A DNA stretch of 64,000 nt from Mesorhizobium sp. (GCA_004020875.1 SAPZ01000002.1:62001-126000); one strand, 5' to 3'; shown: positions 1 through 8,058, numbered from the stretch's first letter. Notes: a model not told the origin generated them from the letters alone. Made by a program: numbers and translations.

Positions 1-384
1 ATGGCCCTTGAAGTCGGCTTCCGTCTTGATCGGCCCGGCCTTGGGGCAGACCAACTCCATGCCGGCCTTCTTGAACGGCTGGGCGATGTTGACGAGCCCC
101 ACGCCCTTGTCTCGGGCGGCGAGCGCGCCACCCATCCAGTCGACGATGACATCGGCGCCGCCGCCTGCGATCACCTGCTCGGGCGCTATATCCGGGCCGC
201 CCGGCTTGATGTCGACGTCGAGGCCTTCGGCGTCATAGAAGCCCTTGGCCTTGGCGACATAATAGCCGGCGAACTGGGCCTGCGTGACCCATTTCAATTG
301 CAATGTCACCTTGTCGGCGGCCATCGCCTGGAAGGCGGCCAGCGACATGGCGCCGGCCAAAGCAGAAATCAGCAGTCTTTTCAT
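1..384 (-). CDS. NMT1/THI5-family ABC transporter substrate-binding protein (C-terminus outside window)
   Basis: This is the periplasmic binding protein of an ABC importer, cut by the window edge so that only the first 128 residues are visible. It begins with a signal peptide (MKRLLISALAGAMSLAAF...AMA, cleavage near residue 22). The mature start reads KVTLQLKWVTQAQFAGYYVA, typical of NMT1/THI5-like proteins that bind pyrimidine-type or related heteroaromatic ligands. A glycine-rich stretch, GGPDIAPEQVIAGGGADV, follows. It lies 39 bp downstream of two permease genes and an ATPase gene on the same strand, so it is the last visible gene of that operon. Because hydantoinase and other pyrimidine-degradation genes are next door, I infer a pyrimidine or hydantoin-like ligand. 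The family is well supported and the ligand is not. Confidence 0.88.
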   Translation of the reverse strand, partial: MKRLLISALAGAMSLAAFQAMAADKVTLQLKWVTQAQFAGYYVAKAKGFYDAEGLDVDIKPGGPDIAPEQVIAGGGADVIVDWMGGALAARDKGVGLVNIAQPFKKAGMELVCPKAGPIKTEADFKGH

Positions 385-423
385 GTTGTTACCCTCTGAA
401 GTTAGTGCCCAAACCCACCGCCC

Positions 424-1578
424 CTATCCACCTCGGACAGAGGGATGCCAAAACGTGACGGCTCTCTCGATGAGAGCGACCACGCCATAAAAGACCGAAC
501 CCGCCAGTGCTGCAACTGCGATTTCGGCCCACACCATGTCGATGTTCATCCGCCCGACTTCCGTCGAGATGCGGAATCCCATGCCGACCACTGGCGTGCC
601 GAAGAACTCCGCGACGATGGCGCCGATCAGCGCCAGCGTCGAGTTGATCTTCAGCGCATTGAAGATGAACGGCATTGCCGCCGGCAGCCTGAGCTTGAGC
701 AGCGTCGGCCAATAGCCCGACGCATAAGTGCGCATCAGGTCGCGCTCCATATGCCCGGAGGCCGCCAGTCCCGCGACCGTGTTCACCAGCATAGGAAAGA
801 AGGTCATGATGATGACCACAGCCGCCTTGGACGGCCAGTCGAAGCCGAACCACATCACCATGATCGGTGCCACGCCGATGATCGGCAGCGCCGAGACCAT
901 GTTGCCGATCGGCAGCAGCCCGCGTCGCAGGAAAGGCACGCGGTCGGCGAGGATTGCGACGACGAAGCCGGCGAGGTTGCCGACGACATAGCCGATCAGC
1001 ACCGCCTTGAAGATCGTCTGCCGCACATCCGAGCCCAGGATCGGCAGCGAGTTGGCGATCCGCGCGCCGATGGCGCTTGGCGGTGGCAGAAGAATAAAGG
1101 GAATGCCGGCGCCGCGCGTCACCGCTTCCCAGATGATCAGGATCCAGGCGCCGAAGATCGCCGGGATGATCAGCCGCAAGGCGTTCCTTGCGGCGCTCTC
1201 GCTCGGACGCAATGAGGAGAGCAAGGCTACGCAGCGCCAGGCAAGCAGCCAGGCCGTGGCAAGCAGCAGGAAATACGGCGCCAGCGCCGTTCCTTCGAAA
1301 CCGGCTATGCCCTTGATCAGCAGCCAGGCCGCGGCATGGGCGCCGACGAACAGGACGATGGCTTCAACAATCGGGGTGAGCTTCACCATCGAGACCAGGG
1401 CAGCGATCAGCAGCAGCCCGATGATCAGGCCTTTCGCGCCCATATAGGGATAGGCAATTGCCGCCGTCGGCTGCGCCAAAGCCGCGGCTTCGGGTTTCGA
1501 CATCGCGCCGAGCGCAAAGGCGGTGAGGCAAAGCAGGATTGCCAGCACGGCTTGCCAGGACGGTTTCATCCAGGTCAT
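424..1578 (-). CDS. ABC transporter permease, NitT/TauT-like, with N-terminal membrane extension
   Basis: This is the inner-membrane permease of the pyrimidine-linked importer, 384 residues long. The C-terminal 250 residues form a normal BPD_transp_1 domain with the EAA-type loop near LMRTYASGYWPTLLKLRLPA, which contacts the ATPase. About 115 extra N-terminal residues carry roughly four further hydrophobic segments (for example LIIGLLLIAALVSMV and APYFLLLATAWLLAW), which most permeases of this class (about 260 residues) lack. Its ATG overlaps the stop codon of the upstream permease in an ATGA, so translation is coupled. The two dissimilar permeases presumably form a heterodimer. Confidence 0.9.
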   Translation of the reverse strand: MTWMKPSWQAVLAILLCLTAFALGAMSKPEAAALAQPTAAIAYPYMGAKGLIIGLLLIAALVSMVKLTPIVEAIVLFVGAHAAAWLLIKGIAGFEGTALAPYFLLLATAWLLAWRCVALLSSLRPSESAARNALRLIIPAIFGAWILIIWEAVTRGAGIPFILLPPPSAIGARIANSLPILGSDVRQTIFKAVLIGYVVGNLAGFVVAILADRVPFLRRGLLPIGNMVSALPIIGVAPIMVMWFGFDWPSKAAVVIIMTFFPMLVNTVAGLAASGHMERDLMRTYASGYWPTLLKLRLPAAMPFIFNALKINSTLALIGAIVAEFFGTPVVGMGFRISTEVGRMNIDMVWAEIAVAALAGSVFYGVVALIERAVTFWHPSVRGG

Positions 1579-2453
1579 GCCCGCCTCCCGCCCATGGCGC
1601 GGTCGACGAGGCGTCCGGCGATTCCGACCGCCATCACCAGCAGCGCCGCGACGATTGAGCCTGCGACCAAAGCCGACCAGATATCGATCGTCTGGCTGTA
1701 ATAGGCGCCGGCGAGCAGCTTCGCGCCGATGCCGGCGACGGCGCCCGTCGGCAGCTCGCCCACGATGGCGCCGACCAGGCTTGCCGCCACCGCCACCTTC
1801 ATCGAGGTGAACAGAAACGGCACCGAGGCCGGCACGCGCAGTTTCCAGAAGGTCTGCGAGGCGCTGGCATTGTAGGTATGCATCAGGTCGAGATGCATGA
1901 GCTCGGGCGAACGCAGGCCTTTCACCATGCCCACGGCGACTGGGAAGAACGACAGATAAGTCGAGATGAGCGCCTTGGGGATCAGGCCGGTGATGCCGAT
2001 CGCCGCCAGCACCACTATGATCATCGGCGCCACCGCCAGGATCGGAATGGTCTGCGAGGCGATGATCCAGGGCATCAGGCTGCGGTCGAGCGTCGCCACA
2101 TGCACGATGCCGACGGCAATGACGATGCCGAGCCCGGTGCCGAAGGCAAAGCCGAGCAGCGTCGAGGAGAGCGTCACCCAGGCGTTGTAGACCAGACTGC
2201 GGCTTGAAGTGACGGACCGCAAAAAAGTGTTCTCGAAGAAATTCACCGCCACCTGGTGCGGCGCCGGCAGCGTCGGCTTCGGCTGCGACAGCGTCTTGCC
2301 GATGAACTCAACGGTGCCCGGCGTCTCATTGCCTCGTTGATCAAGATCGCGCTGGAACGGCGCGTTGAGGATGACGGCAAAGACGTACCAGAGCACCACC
2401 ACGCCGGCGAGGATGGTGGTGGCGGGGATGATTTTCGAGCGGAAGGAGTCCAT
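1575..2453 (-). CDS. ABC transporter permease, NitT/TauT-like
   Basis: This is the second inner-membrane permease of the same importer, 292 residues from the ATG at 2453. That start is preferred over an upstream in-frame start because an AGGGGAG ribosome-binding site sits just before it and the first transmembrane helix (TTILAGVVVLWYVFAVIL) follows directly. The BPD_transp_1 domain covers roughly residues 85-285, with the coupling loop around LMHTYNASASQTFWKLRVPA. It overlaps the next permease gene by 4 bp. The 351-bp gap upstream, between it and the ATPase gene, is filled by palindromic repeats, which is unusual inside an operon and may separate or modulate the two transcripts. Confidence 0.9.
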   Translation of the reverse strand: MDSFRSKIIPATTILAGVVVLWYVFAVILNAPFQRDLDQRGNETPGTVEFIGKTLSQPKPTLPAPHQVAVNFFENTFLRSVTSSRSLVYNAWVTLSSTLLGFAFGTGLGIVIAVGIVHVATLDRSLMPWIIASQTIPILAVAPMIIVVLAAIGITGLIPKALISTYLSFFPVAVGMVKGLRSPELMHLDLMHTYNASASQTFWKLRVPASVPFLFTSMKVAVAASLVGAIVGELPTGAVAGIGAKLLAGAYYSQTIDIWSALVAGSIVAALLVMAVGIAGRLVDRAMGGRRA

Positions 2454-2468
2454 TAGCGCGGCTCCCCT

Positions 2469-2489
2469 CCTCTCCCCCACGGGGAGAGG
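2469..2489. repeat. Short palindrome CCTCTCCCC-CAC-GGGGAGAGG
   Basis: A perfect 9-bp inverted repeat with a 3-base centre lies just upstream of the permease gene start. Similar CTCTCCCC/GGGGAGAG palindromes occur at about 14,330 and 45,326 in this window, so it belongs to a dispersed intergenic family common in rhizobial genomes. Confidence 0.7.
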
Positions 2490-2548
2490 GTGGCCGGAGC
2501 GAAGCGAAGGCCGGGCAGCTTGGACTGGGGTGCCGTGACGTACCCGAT

Positions 2549-2769
2549 CTTCGTCATCCTAGGGCGGAGCAAGGAGCGAAGCGACGCAGCGCAGACCCTA
2601 GGATCCATGCCATTACCTGGACGCTCCGCATCGGTCCAGAATAAGACTCCTTGCGTTCTGCGGCGGTTAGCGACCATTCTGCACCGTTTGGACCCTTCGG
2701 CCGACGTCACGGCATGGATCCTAGGGTTTGCGCTCCGCTTCGCCTCGCTCCGCCCTAGGATGACGAAGG
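2549..2769. repeat. Large intergenic inverted-repeat element (about 220 bp)
   Basis: Two arms of about 57 bp face each other at roughly 2549-2611 and 2711-2769. Both arms contain TCGTCATCCTAGGGCGGAGC and CCCTAGGATCCATGC, with small insertions or deletions between them. A central 100-bp segment separates the arms. The element fills the gap between the ATPase and permease genes. Reading frames across it on both strands look like by-products of the palindrome. It could form a long RNA hairpin inside the operon transcript. No transposase is encoded, so it resembles a non-autonomous repeat. Confidence 0.75.
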
Positions 2770-2804
2770 CGTGGCGGCCTCGTCCGCACTCATTCGCCCT
2801 CCCC

Positions 2805-3596
2805 TCAGTCATCATAGCTGTGCCCAGCCCTCAGGCCGTCGCGCACACGCGCGGCGATCGCCAGGAATTCCGGCGTCTCGCGGATGTCGAGCGGCCGCTC
2901 CTTCGGCAGCGTCGATTCGATGATGTCGGTGACGCGGCCCGGCCGCGGCGACATCACCACGATGCGCGTCGACAGATACACCGCCTCGGGAATCGAATGG
3001 GTGACGAAGCAGATCGTCTTGTTGGTCCGCGCCCAAAGGTCGAGAAGCTGCTCGTTCAGATGGTCGCGCACGATCTCGTCCAGCGCGCCGAACGGCTCGT
3101 CCATCAACAAAAGGTCCGCGTCGAATGCCAAGGCGCGCGCGATCGAGGCGCGCTGCTGCATGCCGCCGGAAAGCTGCCAGGGATATTTCTTCTCGAAGCC
3201 CGAGAGGTTGACCAGCGCCAGCGTGCGCTTGATGCGCTCAACCTGCTCGGCCTGGGATAGGCCGATGATCTCCAGCGGCAATCCGACATTGCGCTCGATG
3301 GTGCGCCAGGGAAACAGGGCCGCCGCCTGGAAGACATAGCCGTAGGCGCGCTTCTCGCGCGCCTGCTCGGGTGTCATGCCGTTGATGGAGATCGTTCCGG
3401 ATGTCGCTCTTTCCAGATCGGCGATGACGCGCAGCAAAGTCGTCTTGCCGCAGCCGGACGGGCCGATGAAGGAGACGAACTCGCCCTTGCCGATGGTAAG
3501 ATCGACATTGGACAGCGCCTGCACGGGACCGTCATTGGTCTGGAAGGTGAGGCCGAGCTTGCTTGCCGAAACGACGGCTGGCGGCTGTTCGCTCAT
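2805..3596 (-). CDS. ABC transporter ATP-binding protein, NitT/TauT-like
   Basis: This is the cytoplasmic ATPase that powers the importer, 263 residues, close to the family norm. Visible motifs in order are Walker A GPSGCGKTTLL (about residue 43), the Q-loop YVFQAAALFPW, the signature LSGGMQQR, Walker B LLLMDEPFGALD and the switch histidine in FVTHSIPEAVYLS. It resembles SsuB, TauB and ThiZ-type ATPases. It is the first gene of the importer operon, with a divergent cupin gene 119 bp away. No RutR-like operator was found in that gap, so regulation by the locus regulators is unproven for this operon. Confidence 0.93.
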   Translation of the reverse strand: MSEQPPAVVSASKLGLTFQTNDGPVQALSNVDLTIGKGEFVSFIGPSGCGKTTLLRVIADLERATSGTISINGMTPEQAREKRAYGYVFQAAALFPWRTIERNVGLPLEIIGLSQAEQVERIKRTLALVNLSGFEKKYPWQLSGGMQQRASIARALAFDADLLLMDEPFGALDEIVRDHLNEQLLDLWARTNKTICFVTHSIPEAVYLSTRIVVMSPRPGRVTDIIESTLPKERPLDIRETPEFLAIAARVRDGLRAGHSYDD

Positions 3597-3715
3597 TGGC
3601 TGCTACCTGCCTTTCGCAGCCGCTGCCGCACCGTCCGAAATCCGGTTGATTTTGTAATAGTCTTGCTTTCCACTCGTCCTGTCCCACTCGATCGACGCCG
3701 CCCGGAGCCTTGCCG

Positions 3716-4120
3716 ATGTCGCCTAAACCCACCTGTCATCTCGTTCGCCCCGAAAGCACCTACCAGGGCAAGCAGGGGCTGAGCTATTTCGCCGGCATCG
3801 CTGCCGAGACCGTCGGCTCTTCCGGCATCTGCATGCATCTTCTCACCATGCCGCCCGGCGCCCGCGCCAAGGCGCACATGCATGAAAGCCACGAGACGGC
3901 CATCTACGTGCTCTCGGGCGAAGTCCACACCTGGTATGGCGACCGGCTCGAACACCACATCATCGTCAAGGCCGGCGACCTCTTCTACATTCCAGCCGGC
4001 GTGCCGCATCTGCCGGCCAATCTGAGCGGGGCGCCGTCTTCCGCGGTCATCGCCCGCACCGATCCCAACGAACAGGAAAGCGTCGTCCTGCTGCCGGAAC
4101 TGGATGGACTTGTCGCGTGA
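3716..4120 (+). CDS. Small cupin-domain protein
   Basis: This is a single-domain cupin of 134 residues. The ATG at 3716 is chosen because GGAG at 3704-3707 is correctly spaced, and the in-frame TTG at 3710 is too close to it. Cupin motif 1 appears as HMHESHETAIYVLSGEVHTW and motif 2 as AGDLFYIPAGVPHLPA, giving the usual histidine and glutamate metal ligands on a small beta barrel. Such proteins are often sugar isomerase-like enzymes, dioxygenases or small-molecule sensors, and the sequence does not decide which. It is divergent from the importer operon and convergent with a small secreted-protein gene. Confidence 0.85.
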   Translation: MSPKPTCHLVRPESTYQGKQGLSYFAGIAAETVGSSGICMHLLTMPPGARAKAHMHESHETAIYVLSGEVHTWYGDRLEHHIIVKAGDLFYIPAGVPHLPANLSGAPSSAVIARTDPNEQESVVLLPELDGLVA

Positions 4121-4137
4121 CCCTGACGGGATGGCCG

Positions 4138-4515
4138 TCATTTGCATCGCGCGACTTCGCCCATCAGATTGCCGTCCTCGTCGGCCACCACCAGCTTCTT
4201 CGCATTCTTCGCGCTGCGCTTGATGGCGAACTTGGTCGGCGCCTGTCCCTCTTCGCCCTCCGCCTCGCATTTTGCCGTCACCACCAGCGATCCGTCGGCC
4301 TGGGCCTGCTTGTCGCTGAAGGTGCAGGCACTGGCCGCCGTGATCAGTTCCTTGTCGGTGAGGAGCAGCATCTTGTCGGCGGCCACTTGCTGACCGTTCC
4401 GGTTGATGCAGCCATATTTGTCGCCGTACGGCTTGGAGAGGTCGATGCCGGCGGCGAGCGTCTGGCCGGCAGACAGCATCGCGGCCGCCGCGATCGCAAG
4501 GTGAAGCGCCCGCAT
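4138..4515 (-). CDS. Small secreted protein of unknown function
   Basis: This is a 125-residue protein with a clear signal peptide (MRALHLAIAAAAMLSAGQTLAA, cleavage near residue 22), so it is probably periplasmic. The mature part has four cysteines (in KYGCINRN, SACTFSD, TAKCEAEG and the final VARCK), which could form two disulfides. I recognise no domain. It starts 2 bp after the hydantoinase stop codon, so it is very likely the last gene of the hydantoinase transcript. That placement suggests a link with pyrimidine or hydantoin use, but the sequence shows no mechanism. Confidence 0.82.
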   Translation of the reverse strand: MRALHLAIAAAAMLSAGQTLAAGIDLSKPYGDKYGCINRNGQQVAADKMLLLTDKELITAASACTFSDKQAQADGSLVVTAKCEAEGEEGQAPTKFAIKRSAKNAKKLVVADEDGNLMGEVARCK

Positions 4516-4517
4516 GA

Positions 4518-5969
4518 TCAGACCCCGGTTGCCGGGATGCCGGTGCGCTCCACCTTGCGCGGCGCGGAAATTTCCTTCCAGGTTGACAGCGCCCGGTTGA
4601 CCGCGGCGTTCGGCTCACGGGCGACGAACTCGCCATGGCCGGCCTTGGCCTTGACGTCCGCTTCCTCGATCGAGAGTTCGCCGCGCGAGAAGACGAAGCG
4701 CGGCAGCCCGGTCACCTCGAAACCTTCGAAGACGTTGTAGTCGATCACCGACTGCTGCTTCTTGGCCGAGATCGTCTTTTTGCGCTTCGGATCCCACACG
4801 ATAATGTCGGCGTCGGCGCCTTCGACGATCGCGCCCTTCTTCGGATACATGTTGAGGATCTTGGCGATGTTGGTCGAGGTCACCGCGACGAACTCGTTCA
4901 TCGTCAGGCGGCCGGTGTTGACGCCAGTGGTCCACAGAACCGGCAAGCGGTCCTCGAGCCCTCCGGTGCCGTTCGGGATCTTGGTGAAGTCGCCGATGCC
5001 GTTGCGTTTCTGCTTGGTGGTGAAGGAGCAGTGGTCGGTCGCCACCACCTGCAGCGAGCCGGCCTGCAGACCTGCCCAGAGCGAATCCTGATGCCACTTG
5101 CTGCGGAAGGGCGGGCTCATAACGCGGCGCGCAGCATGGTCCCAGTCCTTGTTGAAATATTCGGTCTCGTCGAGCGTCAGGTGCTGGATCAGCGGCTCAC
5201 CGAACACGCGCATGCCCTTCTGCCGGGCGCGGCGGATCGCCTCGTGGCTTTGCTCGCAGGAGACATGCACGACATAGAGCGGCACGCCGGCCATGTCGGC
5301 GATCATGATGGCCCGGTTTGTCGCCTCGCCTTCCACCTCGGGCGGGCGCGAATAGGCGTGCCCCTCAGGGCCGTTGTTGCCGGCGGCCAGAAGCTTTTGC
5401 GAAAGCGCGGCCACCACATCGCCGTTCTCGGCATGAACGAGCGGCAACGCGCCGAGGTCGGCGCAGCGCTGGAACGACGCATACATCTCGTCGTCGTCCA
5501 CCATCAGCGCGCCCTTATAGGCCATGAAGTGCTTGAACGAGGTGATGCCCCTGTCGACCACCGTCGCCATCTCGTCGAACACCGGCTTGCCCCACCAGGT
5601 GATCGCCATGTGGAAGGAATAGTCGCACGACGCCTTCGAGGTCTTGTTGTCCCACATCTGCAGCGCTTCCAAGAGCGACTGCTGCGGCGCCGGGAGGCAG
5701 AAATCGACCACCATCGTCGTGCCGCCCGACAGCGCGGCGCGCGTGCCTGATTCGAAATCGTCGGCCGAATAGGTGCCCATGAAAGGCATTTCGAGATGGG
5801 TGTGCGGGTCGATGCCGCCCGGCATGACATAGCAGCCGGTGGCGTCGAACTCGTGGTCGCCATGCAGATTGGAGCCGATGGCGACGATCTTGCCGTGCTG
5901 CATCAGCACGTCCGCCTTCCACGTGCGGTCGGCCGTCACGACGGTGCCGTTTCGGATGACTTTGGTCAT
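4518..5969 (-). CDS. hydA: D-hydantoinase / dihydropyrimidinase
   Basis: This cytoplasmic zinc amidohydrolase opens the ring of dihydrouracil or dihydrothymine (and 5-substituted hydantoins) to the N-carbamoyl amino acid, which is step two of reductive pyrimidine breakdown. It has 483 residues, as expected. The metal-binding motif GGIDPHTHLEMPF lies near residue 55, the carboxylated lysine in SFKHFMAYKG near 150, a histidine in VHAENGD, another in VVHVSCEQSHEA, and the catalytic aspartate in VVATDHCSF. The next enzyme of the pathway is encoded immediately upstream on the same strand (65 bp gap), so the two are probably co-transcribed from the operator region at 7339-7387. It is called hydA, dhT or pydB in different organisms. 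Confidence 0.95.
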   Translation of the reverse strand: MTKVIRNGTVVTADRTWKADVLMQHGKIVAIGSNLHGDHEFDATGCYVMPGGIDPHTHLEMPFMGTYSADDFESGTRAALSGGTTMVVDFCLPAPQQSLLEALQMWDNKTSKASCDYSFHMAITWWGKPVFDEMATVVDRGITSFKHFMAYKGALMVDDDEMYASFQRCADLGALPLVHAENGDVVAALSQKLLAAGNNGPEGHAYSRPPEVEGEATNRAIMIADMAGVPLYVVHVSCEQSHEAIRRARQKGMRVFGEPLIQHLTLDETEYFNKDWDHAARRVMSPPFRSKWHQDSLWAGLQAGSLQVVATDHCSFTTKQKRNGIGDFTKIPNGTGGLEDRLPVLWTTGVNTGRLTMNEFVAVTSTNIAKILNMYPKKGAIVEGADADIIVWDPKRKKTISAKKQQSVIDYNVFEGFEVTGLPRFVFSRGELSIEEADVKAKAGHGEFVAREPNAAVNRALSTWKEISAPRKVERTGIPATGV

Positions 5970-6034
5970 ATCTGTTCCCCTGTTCTTTCGCGCTTCTTTG
6001 CGAGCGGCGTTGCGAGGTGATTTGGTCTAGTCGG

Positions 6035-7285
6035 TCACTCGACGATCCCCGCCGTTTCGACCACCGCGTGGAACAGCACGTCGGCGCCCGCCGCGGCCCA
6101 TTCCTTGGAGATTTCCTCGGCCTCGTTGTGGCTGAGACCGCCCACGCAGGGGCACATCACCATGGTCGCGGGCGCGACCTTGGCCGCCCAGCAGGCATCG
6201 TGGCCGGCGCCCGAGATGATGTTCATGTGGCTGTAGCCCAGCTTTTCGGCGGCTGTGCGCACGCGGCCGACCAGCGTCGGATCGAAGGTTATCGGATCGA
6301 AATGGCCGACCGCCTCGACCGAGCACTTGACTCCGAGCGCCTCGCAGATCTTCGGCGCTTCCTTCTCGATGCGCGCGCGCATGCCGTCGAGCTTCGCCTG
6401 ATCCGGCGAGCGGATGTCGACGGTGAAGACGACGGTGCCCGGCAAAACGTTGCGCGAATTGGGCGAAAACTTCACCTGCCCGACGCCGCCGACGGCGCCA
6501 GGCTGGTTTTCCATGGCCACCGTCTGCACCATCTCCAGGATGCGGGCCATGGCGAGGCCGGCATTGACGCGCATGTTCATCGGCGTCGAGCCGGTATGCG
6601 CCTCCTTACCCGTCAGCGTGAATTCCAGCCACCACAGGCCCTGGCAGTGCGTCACCACGCCGATCTGCTTGTTCTCGGCCTCCAGGATCGGCCCCTGCTC
6701 GATGTGGTACTCGAAATAGGCATGCATCTTGCGCGCGCCGACCTTCTCGTCGCCAACCCAGCCGATCCGCTTCAGCTCGTCGCCGAAGGTCAGGCCGTCC
6801 AAATCCTTGCGGGCATAGGCATAGTCCTGCGTATGCACGCCGGCGAACACGCCGGAGGCAAGCATGGCCGGCGCGAAACGCGCGCCCTCCTCATTCGTCC
6901 AGTTGGTGACGACGATCGGATGTTTCGTCTTGATGCCGAGATCGTTGAGCGAACGCACAACCTCGAGGCCCGAGAGCACGCCAAGCACGCCGTCATACTT
7001 GCCGCCGGTAGGCTGCGTATCGAGATGGGAGCCGACATAGACCGGCAGCGCGTCCGGATCGGTGCCTGGGCGCGTCATGAACATGGTGCCCATCTGGTCG
7101 ACACCCATCGAGAGCCCGGCCGCATCGCACCAGGACTTGAAAAGCGCGCGCCCCTCCTTGTCGGAATCGGTGAGCGTCTGGCGATTGTTGCCGCCGGCGA
7201 TGCCGGGGCCGATCTTCGCCATCTCCATCAGGGAGTCCCACAAGCGGTCTGAATTGATTCGCAGATTCTCGCCGGGCGCGGCCAT
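6035..7285 (-). CDS. N-carbamoyl-beta-alanine amidohydrolase (beta-ureidopropionase-type, M20 family)
   Basis: This zinc-dependent amidase of the M20/allantoate amidohydrolase family has 416 residues. It would release ammonia and CO2 from N-carbamoyl-beta-alanine to give beta-alanine, which is step three of the pathway. Metal-ligand motifs are visible: YVGSHLDTQPTGGKYDG (His and bridging Asp near residue 90), NWTNEEGARF (two Glu), EYHIEQGPILE and the C-terminal LSHNEAEE. GAGHDACWAAK also matches the family. Related enzymes act on allantoate or N-carbamoyl-L-amino acids, but the neighbouring hydantoinase, dihydropyrimidine dehydrogenase and beta-alanine aminotransferase favour the pyrimidine role. 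Its start is 54 bp from a RutR-like operator, and it is divergent from a TetR regulator gene. Confidence 0.92.
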   Translation of the reverse strand: MAAPGENLRINSDRLWDSLMEMAKIGPGIAGGNNRQTLTDSDKEGRALFKSWCDAAGLSMGVDQMGTMFMTRPGTDPDALPVYVGSHLDTQPTGGKYDGVLGVLSGLEVVRSLNDLGIKTKHPIVVTNWTNEEGARFAPAMLASGVFAGVHTQDYAYARKDLDGLTFGDELKRIGWVGDEKVGARKMHAYFEYHIEQGPILEAENKQIGVVTHCQGLWWLEFTLTGKEAHTGSTPMNMRVNAGLAMARILEMVQTVAMENQPGAVGGVGQVKFSPNSRNVLPGTVVFTVDIRSPDQAKLDGMRARIEKEAPKICEALGVKCSVEAVGHFDPITFDPTLVGRVRTAAEKLGYSHMNIISGAGHDACWAAKVAPATMVMCPCVGGLSHNEAEEISKEWAAAGADVLFHAVVETAGIVE

Positions 7286-7338
7286 TTGCGGTTCCCATTT
7301 ACATCCGGGGTCTTGTCGCCCCTTGAGTGGTTTGCATC

Positions 7339-7354
7339 CTGACCGTATGGTCAG
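7339..7354. promoter_or_regulatory. RutR-like operator site 1 (CTGACCGTATGGTCAG)
   Basis: A perfect 6+6 palindrome, CTGACC-GTAT-GGTCAG, lies between the divergent amidohydrolase and TetR regulator genes. It matches the TGACC...GGTCA core of the E. coli RutR consensus TTGACCA-n2-TGGTCAA. A second copy lies 33 bp away at 7372. That it is bound by one of the two RutR-like regulators is inferred. Confidence 0.72.
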
Positions 7355-7371
7355 CTTTCAGACTACACAAG

Positions 7372-7387
7372 CTGACCAAGCGGTCAA
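7372..7387. promoter_or_regulatory. RutR-like operator site 2 (CTGACCAAGCGGTCAA)
   Basis: This is the second near-palindrome between the amidohydrolase and regulator genes. It matches the RutR consensus at TGACCA and GGTCAA. It is centred 33 bp from site 1, about three helical turns, so two regulator dimers could bind the same DNA face. It lies 20 bp upstream of the regulator start codon, which suggests autoregulation. Confidence 0.7.
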
Positions 7388-7406
7388 CGAGAATCTTGGG
7401 GGAGAC

Positions 7407-8045
7407 ATGACCGAATCCACCCGTCCGATGCGGCGCCAGGACATAAGGCGGGAGAATGAAAAGGCCATTCTGCTCGCCGCCGAAAAGGTGTTTGCGGAGG
7501 CCGGATTCGGCGGCGCCACGATGCAGCTGATCGCCGATCTGGCGGGGCTGCCAAAGGCAAATCTCCACTATTATTTCGCCACCAAGGAAGAGCTCTACCG
7601 GTCCGTCGTCCAGAACATTTTCGAGATCTGGCTGCAGGCGGCCAATTGCTTCGACGCCGCGCGCGGGCCGATAGACGGTATCAGCGCCTATATCGACGCC
7701 AAGATGGAAATATCGCGCCGCCACCCCGACGGATCCAAAGTCTGGGCCTCGGAAGTGATGCACGGCGCGCCGGTGCTGCAGGACTATATGGAATCGATCC
7801 TGCGCGAATGGACCGACGGCCGCGTCGAGATCATCAGGCGCTGGATCGAGGAAGGCAAGATGGACCCGGTGGATCCGCGGCATCTGCTCTACATGCTTTG
7901 GGCCACGACCCAGCATTACGCCGATTTCGGCCACCAGATCGAGACGCTGAACGGCGGCAAGCCGCTCTCGGACCGGCAATGGCGGGAAGCCAAGGAGAAC
8001 ATCAAGCGGGTGATCCTGACCGGCATCGGCGCGCAGCCTGCCTGA
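7407..8045 (+). CDS. TetR-family regulator, RutR-like (first copy)
   Basis: This is a 212-residue DNA-binding repressor. An N-terminal HTH occupies about residues 15-62 (ILLAAEKVFAEAGFGGATMQ and LPKANLHYYFATKEELY), followed by a RutR-type ligand domain with WASEVMHGAPVLQDYM and LLYMLWATTQHYADF. The ATG at 7407 is preceded by GGGGGAGA. E. coli RutR senses uracil and thymine and controls pyrimidine breakdown. The same role is inferred here because the gene is divergent from the amidohydrolase with two RutR-like palindromes between them. A closer RutR homologue is encoded at 9695, so this copy may have a different ligand or fine-tuning role. Confidence 0.9.
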   Translation: MTESTRPMRRQDIRRENEKAILLAAEKVFAEAGFGGATMQLIADLAGLPKANLHYYFATKEELYRSVVQNIFEIWLQAANCFDAARGPIDGISAYIDAKMEISRRHPDGSKVWASEVMHGAPVLQDYMESILREWTDGRVEIIRRWIEEGKMDPVDPRHLLYMLWATTQHYADFGHQIETLNGGKPLSDRQWREAKENIKRVILTGIGAQPA

Positions 8046-8058
8046 ATTGCACCGCTGT

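Noticed and set aside
2453-3260. Open frames crossing the inverted repeat next to the importer ATPase gene
   Set aside because: They are created by the palindromic arms and by the opposite strand of the ATPase gene, and no protein family is recognisable.
5970-6034. Possible RutR site upstream of hydantoinase (TTTGGTCTAGTCGGTCA)
   Set aside because: The two GGTC units are direct, not inverted, and do not fit the TGACC...GGTCA palindrome. Co-transcription from the amidohydrolase promoter explains the gene better.
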